From positions 1 through 64,000 of the forward strand of contig CAZRBG010000011.1 of assembly GCA_964598225.1 (NCBI GenBank): a stretch of 64,000 nt of DNA, written 5' to 3'. Below, piece after piece: positions 17,826 to 26,853 of this stretch (position 1 is its first letter; every line of letters starts with the position of its first letter). Below the pieces are notes generated by a model. That model was not told where the DNA came from and did not search any database. It saw only the letters and a program-made list of their open reading frames with translations. A program made the position numbers and the translations under genes. The stretch comes from SG8-4 sp964598225. Its GTDB lineage: Bacteria > Planctomycetota > Phycisphaerae > Sedimentisphaerales > Anaerobacaceae.

Positions 17826-19208
17826 CTACTTCTGTCTGAGGTTTCTGAGCCATTGGTTGTGCAGGTCGGTGAGTTGTTTTACCTTTTCCGGGTGCTTTTC
17901 AGCTATGTTTTTTGTTTCGGTGACGTCTTCGGTCAGGTTGCTGAGGAAATTCTCTGTCTTGGGGATTTTTTTGCCTTTGTATTCCGTTGCCGGGCCGTTG
18001 TGGACGAGCTTCCAGTCGCCCTGACGGATCGCCCAGTGATTTCTCGTTTCCCAATGAAAGACTTCGTGCGGCGAATTCGCGTCGTCCGATTCTATGATCG
18101 ATGTGATGCTCTTGCCGTCTATCTTTCGGTCCGGGAGTTTTACGCCGCAATATTCTGCGATTGTGGGCATCCAGTCTATGCTCGCGCCCATCTGGCCCCG
18201 CACCGCGCCTTTGGGAATCCGGCCGGGCCATGATACGATGCACGGCACGCGGATGCCGCCTTCCCACAGCGTGAACTTGTGGCCGCGATAATCGCCGGAG
18301 TTTCCGCCGCCTCCGAAGGTTCGCGACTCCACGGAATGGCCGTGATCGCTGAGGAAGATGATGATCGTATCCTCGCGGAGACCCAGCCTGTCCAGGTGAC
18401 CGACGACCTTGCCCACCATCTCATCCATCGTGGAGACAAATTCGGCATACATCCTTCGTGGGGCGTCGAGGTGCCTGTACTTCTTTCGCCATTTTTCGGT
18501 GCCCTGCAGCGGATAATGCGGCATGTTGATCGCCCAGTACAGGAAGAACGGCTCGTCTTTATGATGGTCGATAAACCTCTTGCACTCGGCGACCATCAGA
18601 TCGCCGAAGAACTCGCCGTCGTGCCAGACTTCTTTGCCGTTGCGCCAAAGGTCGTGCTTGTTGGGCGGCACCCAATAGAAAAAGTGCGAGTAGTTGTCGA
18701 TGCAGCCGCCCATGTGTCCGAACGAGTAGTCGTAGCCCTGCCCGTTCGGCATCGTCTCGGGCGCGTAGCCGAGGTGCCATTTGCCGACGTGACCGGTCGC
18801 GTAACCGCCCGCCTTCATCATCTCGGCAATAGTCACTTGCTCTGTCGGCATCCCTCTTCCGCCCTCGTGAGAAGAGGCGTTGCCGATAAGCCCGGCGTGG
18901 CGCGGGTAGCGCCCGGTCATCAACGCCGCCCGTGAAGGCGAGCAGACCGGAGCGCCCACGTAGAACTGGGTGAATCTCGTGCCTTCGGCGGCGAGCCTGT
19001 CGAGATTCTCGGTGTAGAGGTCTTTGGCACCGTAGCAGTTGACGTCTATCGAGCCCTGATCGTCGGTGAAGATCAGAACGACGTTGGGCCTGCGTGAAGA
19101 CTCCCGCTGCCCCGATACCGCCTGCGGCAGCGCGAGCGCGCACGCGCCGGCACCGAGCATTTTTAGGAAATCTCTTCTGGTGTGTTCGCCTGCTTCCCTG
19201 CTTGTCAT
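17826..19208 (-). CDS. Tat-exported sulfatase (arylsulfatase A family)
   Basis: A 460-residue sulfatase with a twin-arginine signal (HTRRDFLKMLGAGACALALP). The metal-binding start VVLIFTDDQG is followed by the formylglycine motif CSPSR (Cys about 89), then GRYP, GKWHLG, and a late FLSDHGHSVESR/GNSGDYRGHK region. The Cys must be converted to formylglycine by a maturase encoded elsewhere. Planctomycetes carry many such enzymes to desulfate algal polysaccharides. It lies 4 bases after the stop of a pseudopilin gene, so the two form one transcription unit; it converges with the HlyD gene. Substrate cannot be read. Confident of family. Confidence 0.93.
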   Translation of the reverse strand: MTSREAGEHTRRDFLKMLGAGACALALPQAVSGQRESSRRPNVVLIFTDDQGSIDVNCYGAKDLYTENLDRLAAEGTRFTQFYVGAPVCSPSRAALMTGRYPRHAGLIGNASSHEGGRGMPTEQVTIAEMMKAGGYATGHVGKWHLGYAPETMPNGQGYDYSFGHMGGCIDNYSHFFYWVPPNKHDLWRNGKEVWHDGEFFGDLMVAECKRFIDHHKDEPFFLYWAINMPHYPLQGTEKWRKKYRHLDAPRRMYAEFVSTMDEMVGKVVGHLDRLGLREDTIIIFLSDHGHSVESRTFGGGGNSGDYRGHKFTLWEGGIRVPCIVSWPGRIPKGAVRGQMGASIDWMPTIAEYCGVKLPDRKIDGKSITSIIESDDANSPHEVFHWETRNHWAIRQGDWKLVHNGPATEYKGKKIPKTENFLSNLTEDVTETKNIAEKHPEKVKQLTDLHNQWLRNLRQK

Positions 19209-19212
19209 AGTG

Positions 19213-20025
19213 TCAATACTCCTTAAAGCTCCTCATCCATTGCGGCCAGTCTTCGGTCCGGACGCCGCCGGCTTTCGTCCAGATATTTGCCGTGTTGAAG
19301 TTCTCGTGCCATTTAAGAGTCCAAAGCTCCTTGAGGCCCACCCTGCGCACGGTTATATCGAGAAAGACGATGTTCGTCGCGGCGTTGTGCCGGTTCAGGC
19401 AAACCCGCCGCATGTTGTCGTCTCTCCAGTGGCCGCTCCGGCTGCCGGTGTGGCCGTCGTACTCGGGAGGATAATCAACATCATCAGGCCCGGCACCGTA
19501 CCACGAGCAATCCTGAAACAGCGGGATGTTGTTGAGACCTTTATGGTTTTTCCCCTTCCAGTAGTTCGTGTCGTCACGATTCGGCGTCCTGTTGTAGACC
19601 CAGCGGTTGACGCCGTAGCTGCCTTCGTCGATCTGAGAAACGTAGTCATCATCCAGCGATTCTTCGGTCCAGGCGCCGTAAGTGCCGCCGTGCTTCCTGG
19701 TATTTGCCGCTTCCGGGCAGAGCGCGGTCAGGCTGCGATCCCTGTGCTGCTCCTGTATTACGTTCCTCCACCTGCCGCTGCTGTCGCCGTAGGCAAAGTA
19801 ACCCTCGTTGTCTTGCATGTAAATCTCAAAAATCGTTCCCCACTGGCGGAGCGTGGCCTGGCAACTGACGGCTCTGGCCTGCTTCTTCACCCGCTGCAAG
19901 GCCGGCATCAATATCGCCAGCAAGAGCGCAATAATCGCAATAACCACCAAAAGCTCAATCAGAGTAAATCCCTCTGTTCTGTGGCGCTCAAAGTGAAGTA
20001 TTGATGGTTTTTGTCTCTCGTTCAT
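19213..20025 (-). CDS. type II pseudopilin-like protein (prepilin N-terminal methylation motif)
   Basis: A 270-residue protein with the class III prepilin cleavage site and hydrophobic helix TEGFTLIELLVVIAIIALLLAILMPAL (cleaved after Gly). A globular, secreted-type domain follows with conserved Cys (SCQATLRQW, LTALCPEAA) and a C-terminal IVFLDITVRRVGLKELW block, the position of the H-X9-DG type tail of planctomycete pseudopilins, here altered to a DIT version. Such proteins are usually numerous in these genomes and are processed by PilD peptidase. Their individual roles are unknown. It is first in a two-gene unit with the sulfatase. Confidence 0.88.
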   Translation of the reverse strand: MNERQKPSILHFERHRTEGFTLIELLVVIAIIALLLAILMPALQRVKKQARAVSCQATLRQWGTIFEIYMQDNEGYFAYGDSSGRWRNVIQEQHRDRSLTALCPEAANTRKHGGTYGAWTEESLDDDYVSQIDEGSYGVNRWVYNRTPNRDDTNYWKGKNHKGLNNIPLFQDCSWYGAGPDDVDYPPEYDGHTGSRSGHWRDDNMRRVCLNRHNAATNIVFLDITVRRVGLKELWTLKWHENFNTANIWTKAGGVRTEDWPQWMRSFKEY

Positions 20026-20223
20026 GATAACAGCTTCGTCCCTAATGACGTCCTCATTCTTCCATGCTACTCAGACTGGTATATTCTGTGCATCCGATAT
20101 TCTATCAGGAATGAGAATGAAAAGCAACACGAGAAGCCATATTCGTTATTTTTGGCGGGCAATGGACATTCCACGGATATATCGTTATTACCTTCCGAAT
20201 GCCCCGAAAGAGCTGTTTTTTGC

Positions 20224-20253
20224 TTGACGGCTGCCTTGCCGATATTGTATAAA
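20224..20253 (+). promoter_or_regulatory. candidate sigma-70 promoter for the LamG gene
   Basis: TTGACG (20224-20229), 18 bases, TATAAA (20248-20253). It would give a 5' leader of about 235 bases before ATG 20496. The surrounding 20026-20495 contains no gene; the leader includes two purine-rich GGAGG-like stretches besides the true ribosome site. Confidence 0.4.
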
Positions 20254-20495
20254 TAATATTGATGGTAGGCGAAAATCGGTGAAGTTTGCAGTTAGGAACT
20301 TCAAGCAAAGAGCTGGAACCCGCATTGCTATATGGGCTACAGTCCCGTTCTCGAGCGTCCGGTTTCTGCTGTTAATGTTCGCTTCTTGAAGGAAGGAGGT
20401 TCATCAGGTCGTAAAGGATGCTCAAAAGCATATACCAAAAGGGGGGAATTGTCTGTAAAAACGTATGAATGTTCAGCAATTCAGGAGGTGTATCT

Positions 20496-23400
20496 ATGAA
20501 GACTTTAGTTGCGGCAATTATTGCAATGCTAATATTGCAGGGGGGCCTTTTATTAGCCCAGCCCCCGGATGATAACACGCTGGCTTATTGGAGGATCGAC
20601 GAGGGCAGCGGCGACTTCGTCGAAGATTCGTCGGCGAACGGCAACCACGGAACTGTGGAAAATGCCACCTGGACTGAAGATGCAATGACCGGAGGAGCGG
20701 CTCTGGAGTTCAACGGCCAGGATGCACGGGTCGCCGTGGCCGACAGCCCAAGTCTGCACCCGGCTACGGGGAACATCACGATCGGCGCATGGATCAAGGT
20801 GTTCTCGGATCCCACGGGCTGGTCCAATGCCGGATCTATCGTGCACAAGCAGGGAGCCTACCAATGGGCCGTCAATGCAAACGGTGCTCTGTGGCTTGGC
20901 GTCTGGGGAGCACGTCTCGAGTCGATAGGAACCTATAATTTCGCGGATCACGTTGACGAGTGGCATCATGTTGCTGTGGCATACGATAACGGAGCCCAAC
21001 ATGCGTGGATTTATGTTGACGGAGAACTGAATATAGACGGAGCCATCGGAGACTCAATCGCGCAGACCTCCGACGGAATCTGGCTCGGCTACAAACAGGA
21101 TGGCGGCACTTACTTCCACGGAATAATTGACGAAGTTCGCGTTTCGGATGTCGTGCGCACGCAGGATGAAATCATTACTTCCATGGCGGGAACGGCCGGA
21201 TTTCCACAGGCGCGGCTACCCGAGCCGGAAGACGGCGCTTTATACGAAAATACGTGGGCTAACCTTAGCTGGAGAGCGGGAGATTTTGCCGTCTCTCATG
21301 ATGTCTACATAGGCACAAGTTTTGACGACGTAAATGAAGGGGCCGCAGACACCTTCCAGGGCAACCAGGGCGCCCCAACTCTTGTCGTCGGCTTTGCCGG
21401 CTTCCCGATACCGGACGGTCTCGTGCCCGGCACAACCTACTACTGGCGGATCGACGAGGTGAACGAAGCCGACCCGAATAGTCCGTGGAAAGGCGACGTA
21501 TGGAGCTTTACGGTTCCTCCTAAAACAGCTTACAAGCCTTCGCCCGGCGATGCTTTGACGTATGTCGATCCGAATACGACACTCAACTGGAGCCCCGGCT
21601 TCGGCGCGAAATTGCACAGCGTGTATTTCGGCGACGATTCCGAAGAGGTAGCTAACGCAACCGGCGCTGTGCCGCAGGCTGAGATAACCTTTTCTCCCGG
21701 TCCGCTCGAAATCGAAAAAACCTACTATTGGCGGGTCGATGAATTCGACGGGACCGAGACGCACACCGGCGACGTTTGGAGCTTTACCACCGAGCCGGCG
21801 ATACCTGTTCACAGCGATCCCGATCTCGTTGCCTGGTGGACCTTTGACGAAGCAGAAGGAACAAGAGCCCTCGACTGGTCCGGCAATGGTAATCACGTAA
21901 CTCTTGTTTCCGCCGAATGGAGCGCTTCAAGTGCGCTCGGCGACAGCGGAGTCAGAATCAATCAATACGGCGCCATTGAGGACCTCAGCTACGCCGCTGA
22001 CGATCTGACCGAGGTGTCGGTTACCGCCTGGATTCGCACGAACAGTTCTGCGGGTCAGTATATCGTCTCCTTCGACCGGAACGAGTACTATCGCCTGGAA
22101 ATCGCCGGCAGTGGCGGCGGACCGGGTCAGGTCGGCTGGGACGTCATGACCAGTACCGGCCAGGTCGATTACGGCAGCCTCACCCGCATAGATGATGACA
22201 GATGGCACCATATCACCGGTGTTTTCGATAACGGAACTATGACGATCTATATCGACGGCGCGGCCGAGCCTACGGCCTCGGGCGGCCCGACTTTCGGATC
22301 CGGCAACACTCGATTCGGCTTTATCGGCGCCAACTCCGAAGCTACCGCCTTCAACGGCAGCCGAGGCGGTGGAAGTCCGGTTCGCGGGCTTGTTGATGAT
22401 ATTCGCATTTACCATCGTGCTCTCACCCCGGAAGAGATACAACTGGTGATGCGCGGAGATCCGCTGCTTGCCTGGAATCCGAGCCCGGCCGACGAGTCGA
22501 TGCCGGATGTTGACAACGCACTGCCTCTGACTTGGAATGCCGGCGACAGCGCATCCAGCCATGAAGTCTATTTCGGAACCGACGAAGACGCCGTGGCTAA
22601 TGCCGACACGTCGGACACCACAGGTATCTATCGCGGACGTCAGAACTCAACGAGCTTCACTGCCGCCGATGGAGTCGAGTGGGGCGGTGGTCCTTATTAC
22701 TGGCGCGTTGATGAGAATAACGCTGACGGCACGGTGACCGAGGGCAATGTCTGGAGCTTTACCGTGGCGGACTTCCTGCTCGTGGACGACTTCGAGAGTT
22801 ATACCGATAACGACGCGGAAGACGAAGCGATCTGGCAGACGTGGGTAGACGGCTTCGGCGTACCGACAAACGGCTCTCAGGTGGGGTACGTCCTGCCGCC
22901 GTACGCCGAGCAGGCGGTTGTCAATGGTGGCTTACAGTCTATGCCGCTGCTTTACGATAACACCGGCGGCGTGAGGAACTCAGAGGCCGTGCTGCCGCTG
23001 ACCGCTCCTCGCGACTGGACGGCACACGGCGTAGAAATACTGTCGCTGTGGTACAGAGGCTTCCCGCCGTCTGACGGCAGTTTCGTACAGGGGCTGGGCG
23101 GAACGTTTACGATGACCGGTGCGGGTGCGGATATCTGGGGCACCTCCGATGAGTTCCACTTTGCCTACAAGACCCTCAGCGGTCCGGGTTCGATCATCGC
23201 CAGAGTCGACAGCATCGAGGAAACTCACGTCTGGGCCAAGGCGGGCGTTATGATCCGCGAGACACTCGATCCGGATTCGAAATACGCCTTTGCAGTCGTA
23301 TCGGCGGCAAGTGGAGTTGCGTTCCAGAATCGTATCGACACCGGCGTCAGTGCCACCGGTACGACCGAGGAAGAAATCTCCGCGCCGCACTGGGTCAAGC

Positions 23401-23909
23401 TCGAGCGCGACGCTGCGGGATTCTTCACGGTTTCGCATTCGACCGACGGCTCATCCTGGAATCCGGTTGCCGGCTCCATTGCCAACAATATCCCGATGGC
23501 TTCGGATGTCTACATCGGCCTTGCAGTTACCAGTCACAACGCGTCTGAGGCTGCGGAAGTAAAATTCTCGAATGTTACGTTGACCGGTAATGTTGGTGTC
23601 CAGTGGGACAATCAGGACATCGGAATCCAGGCGAACGCGGCCGAGCCGTTCTATGTGTCTCTGTCGAATGTCAACGGTAGCCCGGCCGTGGTTACCAACA
23701 GCGACGCCGATGCGGCGGTGACTGACGAGTGGACCGAATGGCCGATAGAATTGAGCAGGTTCGCCGATCAGGGCATTAACTTGTCCGACGTTGACCAGCT
23801 CGCTATCGGCCTCGGCGCTACAGGCGATCCGGCTGCGGCGGGCGGTTCGGGAACGATGTTCATCGATGACATCGTGTTACTCCGACCGGCTGCAAACGAA
23901 CAGCCATAA
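20496..23909 (+). CDS. large secreted LamG-domain protein
   Basis: A 1137-residue protein; ATG 20496 has AGGAGG upstream and starts a signal peptide (MKTLVAAIIAMLILQGGLLLA). Domains in order: LamG/concanavalin-like (about 25-235, ending GIIDEVRVSDVVRTQDEI); two repeats of a fibronectin-like module, each ending YYWRVDE..GDVWSFT (about 245-440); a second LamG (about 450-650, ending LVDDIRIYHRALTPEEIQ); a third such module ending NVWSFTVAD (about 660-760); and a C-terminal segment opening FLLVDDFESYTDNDAED that contains another jelly-roll-like region (FTMTGAGADIWGTSDEFHFAYKT split over strands). The layout is typical of planctomycete surface proteins presumed to bind glycans. No catalytic domain or C-terminal anchor (such as PEP-CTERM) is seen. 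A strong terminator follows. Confidence 0.9.
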   Translation: MKTLVAAIIAMLILQGGLLLAQPPDDNTLAYWRIDEGSGDFVEDSSANGNHGTVENATWTEDAMTGGAALEFNGQDARVAVADSPSLHPATGNITIGAWIKVFSDPTGWSNAGSIVHKQGAYQWAVNANGALWLGVWGARLESIGTYNFADHVDEWHHVAVAYDNGAQHAWIYVDGELNIDGAIGDSIAQTSDGIWLGYKQDGGTYFHGIIDEVRVSDVVRTQDEIITSMAGTAGFPQARLPEPEDGALYENTWANLSWRAGDFAVSHDVYIGTSFDDVNEGAADTFQGNQGAPTLVVGFAGFPIPDGLVPGTTYYWRIDEVNEADPNSPWKGDVWSFTVPPKTAYKPSPGDALTYVDPNTTLNWSPGFGAKLHSVYFGDDSEEVANATGAVPQAEITFSPGPLEIEKTYYWRVDEFDGTETHTGDVWSFTTEPAIPVHSDPDLVAWWTFDEAEGTRALDWSGNGNHVTLVSAEWSASSALGDSGVRINQYGAIEDLSYAADDLTEVSVTAWIRTNSSAGQYIVSFDRNEYYRLEIAGSGGGPGQVGWDVMTSTGQVDYGSLTRIDDDRWHHITGVFDNGTMTIYIDGAAEPTASGGPTFGSGNTRFGFIGANSEATAFNGSRGGGSPVRGLVDDIRIYHRALTPEEIQLVMRGDPLLAWNPSPADESMPDVDNALPLTWNAGDSASSHEVYFGTDEDAVANADTSDTTGIYRGRQNSTSFTAADGVEWGGGPYYWRVDENNADGTVTEGNVWSFTVADFLLVDDFESYTDNDAEDEAIWQTWVDGFGVPTNGSQVGYVLPPYAEQAVVNGGLQSMPLLYDNTGGVRNSEAVLPLTAPRDWTAHGVEILSLWYRGFPPSDGSFVQGLGGTFTMTGAGADIWGTSDEFHFAYKTLSGPGSIIARVDSIEETHVWAKAGVMIRETLDPDSKYAFAVVSAASGVAFQNRIDTGVSATGTTEEEISAPHWVKLERDAAGFFTVSHSTDGSSWNPVAGSIANNIPMASDVYIGLAVTSHNASEAAEVKFSNVTLTGNVGVQWDNQDIGIQANAAEPFYVSLSNVNGSPAVVTNSDADAAVTDEWTEWPIELSRFADQGINLSDVDQLAIGLGATGDPAAAGGSGTMFIDDIVLLRPAANEQP

Positions 23910-23979
23910 AGGATTGTCCCGTTACTGCCTGGGGAGAAACGATGTTCTAAGGGACTCCTTAGGAAGACGAGAAATGAGA

Positions 23980-24015
23980 GACGAGGGACGAACCAGGTTA
24001 CGTCCCTCGTCTTTT
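23980..24015 (+). terminator. intrinsic terminator after the LamG gene
   Basis: A perfect 11-bp stem, GACGAGGGACG (23980-23990) with CGTCCCTCGTC (24001-24011), has a 10-base loop and is followed by TTTT. Just upstream is a small palindrome CTAAGG-GACT-CCTTAG (23948-23963), with a similar sequence again at about 25182-25197. Confidence 0.8.
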
Positions 24016-24069
24016 CGTGCATCGGCCCTCGGTTGTCCGGGACGTAAGTTGCCCGGTTACAACATTCTA

Positions 24070-24203
24070 AAGAAAAAAACGAGGTTAGGCATATTTGGAG
24101 AGTTCGAGCTGCATGTGACTCATGTCCCTAACGGCTTATGATATAACGAAATCCAAACGACGGATTTCGTTAAATCATGTATGCCTAACCTCGCCTTTTT
24201 CTT
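24070..24203. other. 134-base nested inverted-repeat element
   Basis: The outer arms 24070-24093 and 24180-24203 match at 22 of 24 positions (core CGAGGTTAGGCATA / TATGCCTAACCTCG) and end in A-rich/T-rich tails (plus strand ends CCTTTTTCTTT). Nested inside is a second perfect 11-bp stem, TAACGAAATCC (24144-24154) with GGATTTCGTTA (24162-24172), extendable by ATGAT/ATCAT. It lies between convergent genes (LamG and zinc-ribbon membrane protein). It may be a bidirectional terminator, a structured RNA or a MITE; the sequence alone does not decide. Confidence 0.6.
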
Positions 24204-24210
24204 TACAACG

Positions 24211-25107
24211 CTACCAGGGAAAGTAGCAACCATAGTGGCGATGGAGAAGTCCTATCGTGCGCATCGCTACTATCGCGAGCACCTGGACGGCCAAGTTAGC
24301 GAGTAGATGCAGGCCGATGATGATATTGCCCTTTTCCGAGACGTCGTCATACCAGCGAGTTTTAAGCTGAAGCGCAAACGCCAATACGAACAGACCGGCT
24401 GAGACTGTGTATGGCCAGAATGCACCGGTGACGGGCTTTAGCAAGTAGTCCGGCCTGAGCAGCATACGAAGGTCTTTGCCGACCGCAACGGTGAGGACTG
24501 TCATCGGAAATAGGAACAGCCCGATGAAACCTATGATCTTGGGCACGATGCCGATACCCTCTGTTATCGCGATGGCGATGGCACATGGTATCAGGGCAAT
24601 CATAAAAGCTACGGCAAAAAGGTACAGGGACTTTGCGATGTTCCATAGAAAGCCGAAAAAGCCGTCCATGTCCACATCGGGAAGATCATCGATTCCGAAA
24701 GACGTCGAATAAATGATTTCCATGTAATACCAGAACAGGCATCCCCATGAGCCAAGCGTCACGATCAAGCCGATCGGCGCGTTTACTCTGAAAAGGCCCA
24801 TCTCGAAAGAGTAGTCCGTATGGCCCGTGAAGAACTTGAAGCAAACGGCCGCAGTTACGAAAACCAGCCCGGTCGCGTTCTGCGCTCGTCCGAACAGCTT
24901 CCAGCTATCGATAAGCGAGGCACGATAGAAGCCAGGCACAGGCTCGGCCTTTTCCTCCATTTTCTCGAATTTCTTCGCCAGCTGACCGCTGCTTTCGGGG
25001 ATAATGAATCTCTGGCTGCAGGTAGTGCATTTGGCGCGTTTTCCGACGTGCTTGTCGTCAAACGCAATCACGGCGTCACAATTTGGACAGTAGAAGTGGA
25101 TCGTCAT
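24211..25107 (-). CDS. zinc-ribbon membrane protein of unknown function
   Basis: A 298-residue protein. The first about 40 residues form a zinc ribbon of the MJ0042 type: CPNCDAVIAFDDKHVGKRAKC then CTTCSQRF, i.e. two CxxC knuckles. A short charged linker is followed by about six membrane segments (for example GLVFVTAAVCFKFF, IGLIVTLGSWGCLFWYYM, LYLFAVAFMIALIPCAIAIA, IIGFIGLFLFPMTVLTVAVG). The membrane part resembles DUF4013-like proteins only loosely. Such ribbon-plus-membrane proteins are frequent in planctomycetes and lack known activity. It lies 103 bases downstream of pilT on the same strand, separated by an inverted repeat. Confidence 0.75.
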   Translation of the reverse strand: MTIHFYCPNCDAVIAFDDKHVGKRAKCTTCSQRFIIPESSGQLAKKFEKMEEKAEPVPGFYRASLIDSWKLFGRAQNATGLVFVTAAVCFKFFTGHTDYSFEMGLFRVNAPIGLIVTLGSWGCLFWYYMEIIYSTSFGIDDLPDVDMDGFFGFLWNIAKSLYLFAVAFMIALIPCAIAIAITEGIGIVPKIIGFIGLFLFPMTVLTVAVGKDLRMLLRPDYLLKPVTGAFWPYTVSAGLFVLAFALQLKTRWYDDVSEKGNIIIGLHLLANLAVQVLAIVAMRTIGLLHRHYGCYFPW

Positions 25108-25112
25108 TTTTT

Positions 25113-25177
25113 CGTACTGCGTTCAGCGTTCAGCGTGTTGTGTCGTGTCCGCAGTACGCACGCAGTACGCGGAACGC
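25113..25177. repeat. short inverted/direct repeats between pilT and the zinc-ribbon gene
   Basis: CGTACTGCG (25113-25121) faces two direct copies of CGCAGTACG (25150-25158 and 25161-25169); GCGTTC and GAACGC add to the pairing. GTTCAGC occurs twice in a row near 25121-25134. It fills most of the 100-base gap. Confidence 0.5.
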
Positions 25178-25207
25178 GGTCCTAGGGACTCCTTACGAAG
25201 AACGAAA

Positions 25208-26344
25208 TCAGACTCGCTGCATTGCGTCAAGGAAGCACTTGAGATCGTTTGTCCACAACTTTGCTTCGAGCAGATCTATCTTGTCGGCCTTGACAAGTTC
25301 CGCCAGGTGACGCTCCATCGTCATCATCTTCTCATCGGGCCTGTTCTGGGTCTTCGTCTGCAGTTGCGAGTAGATCTGCTCGACTTTGCCTATGCGTATC
25401 AGGTTCGCGCAGGCGTAATTATTGTTGAGTATTTCCATCGCGACTATTCGGCCGCTCGCGTCCTTTTTCGGCACGAGTTTCTGGCTGATTATATAAGCCA
25501 GGCCGAGCGAGAGCTGATTGCGAACCTCGGCCTGCCTGCCTTCGGGGAAGTAATCCAGTATTCGCGTGATCGTGCCGGTGGCGTCCCGCGTGTGCAGTGT
25601 GGAGAAGACAAGATGCCCCGTCTCGGCGGCCATCAAAGTCATTGATATCGTCTCGGGATCGCGCATCTCGCCGACGAAAATTATGTCGGGGTCCTGCCGA
25701 AGCATCTCTTTGAGCCCCTGTGCGAAAGATCTGACGTCTCTTCCGACCTCGCGCTGTGAGATCATTGAGTACCTCTGATTGAAGATGTATTCGATGGGAT
25801 CTTCGACGCTCATAATCCGGCAGGCCTTTTTCTGGGCGATCCGGTCGATAATAGAGGCGATCGTGGTGGACTTGCCGGCGCCCGTGATGCCGGTCATGAG
25901 CACCAGCCCGTGCTTGCGATCGACGATGTCCTTCCAGACGTCGTTCGGAAAGCCGATCTCCTCGACCGGAGGAATATCCAGCGACAGCGCGCGGATAGCC
26001 CCGGCCAGGCCGTCGTTTTCCATGAAGATATTGTTACGAAATTGGAGCTTGCCGAGCCTGTATGATGAGTCCACGCTGCGTTCCGAGCGGAGCTTTCGCA
26101 TATTCTCGTTGCTAAGCAGCGGGTAGAGGAGCTGACGGGCCATCTCGGCGGTCACGACCGGCCCCCGGAGATTTACCAGGTCCCCGTCGATGCGGTACGC
26201 GGGCGGGGCGCCGACTTTGATGTGCAGGTCGGACACCCGCATCGCCCCGTGTTTGACGAAATAATCCAGCATATCGAGGATGCTGAGCTTGCCGCGTTCC
26301 GCGGTCGGATAAATCTTTGCCGATGCCGAATATTCTTCCGTCAT
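25208..26344 (-). CDS. pilT: PilT-like twitching-motility/type II secretion ATPase
   Basis: A 378-residue hexameric ATPase of the PilT/GspE superfamily. ATG 26344 (MTEEYSASAK) has GGAGG at good spacing; the open frame runs far upstream without support. The N-terminal PAS-like domain (VSDLHIKVGAPPAYRIDGDL) is followed by Walker A GITGAGKST (about 152-160), the Asp box, the Walker B region DIIFVGEMRDPETI and the His box HLVFSTLHTRDA. The size and order match PilT retraction ATPases (about 345-380 residues). A typical C-terminal AIRNLIRE-like motif is replaced by YACANLIRIGKVEQIYSQLQ. No pilin assembly genes adjoin, although two pseudopilin genes lie within 6 kb. Confidence 0.9.
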   Translation of the reverse strand: MTEEYSASAKIYPTAERGKLSILDMLDYFVKHGAMRVSDLHIKVGAPPAYRIDGDLVNLRGPVVTAEMARQLLYPLLSNENMRKLRSERSVDSSYRLGKLQFRNNIFMENDGLAGAIRALSLDIPPVEEIGFPNDVWKDIVDRKHGLVLMTGITGAGKSTTIASIIDRIAQKKACRIMSVEDPIEYIFNQRYSMISQREVGRDVRSFAQGLKEMLRQDPDIIFVGEMRDPETISMTLMAAETGHLVFSTLHTRDATGTITRILDYFPEGRQAEVRNQLSLGLAYIISQKLVPKKDASGRIVAMEILNNNYACANLIRIGKVEQIYSQLQTKTQNRPDEKMMTMERHLAELVKADKIDLLEAKLWTNDLKCFLDAMQRV

Positions 26345-26642
26345 GCGCGCCTCCACTCGAGTCGATTCATTGGCAATTGTTGCCGAACTCAGCCGGAGTA
26401 TATCATCACGACTGCCATAAGGCAAAGACCAAATCCGACCGCGACGGGAACAAATAGTCAAAAGAAAGCGAGAATCCAGCACCCGGCGCGCTGCGGCACC
26501 TTTTTTCTGTATTAGGTTAGCACTACAACGCCACTTCAAGTTCGTCGAAAAACATAGTCCGTTGTTGTATAAGAAGTCATGATAACTTTGCGGACTGCCG
26601 ACAATTGAACCGGCCATAAGAGAACTTTGGCGAATCTGAAAT

Positions 26643-26768
26643 TGCGTTTTTCGCTTTGGAGCTGCCAGCAGCCTTGGGGACCCATTCCGCCATGGATAGA
26701 CCATTGGCCGCCGAGAGCGGGCGCGAGAAAGCCTTTTACCTGCTGGCAGCCTCAAAGCGATAAACGCA
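26643..26768. repeat. 126-base palindromic element, copy 2 of the two-copy family
   Basis: The left arm (26643-26671, starts TGCGTTTTTCGCTTTGG and ends CTGCCAGCAG) and the right arm (26740-26768) match at 26 of 29 positions in inverse orientation. The related copy is at 9761-9835. The remainder of the 509-base gap between pilT and the pseudopilin gene holds no gene; it includes TACAAC-TGGC-GTTGTA (26801-26816) and the palindrome AGTTTTGCAAAACT (26819-26832). Confidence 0.65.
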
Positions 26769-26818
26769 TTTGGTGCACACGCAGAAGCACGCCACTGGAA
26801 TACAACTGGCGTTGTAGA

Positions 26819-26832
26819 AGTTTTGCAAAACT
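26819..26832. repeat. AGTTTTGCAAAACT palindrome, copy 1
   Basis: A perfect 14-bp palindrome, shared with a longer 20-bp version at 40627-40646 between trpD and trpG. Here it sits 20 bases past the stop of the pseudopilin gene (minus strand). Confidence 0.5.
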
Positions 26833-26853
26833 CCGGTTAGTATTATCAGCGTC

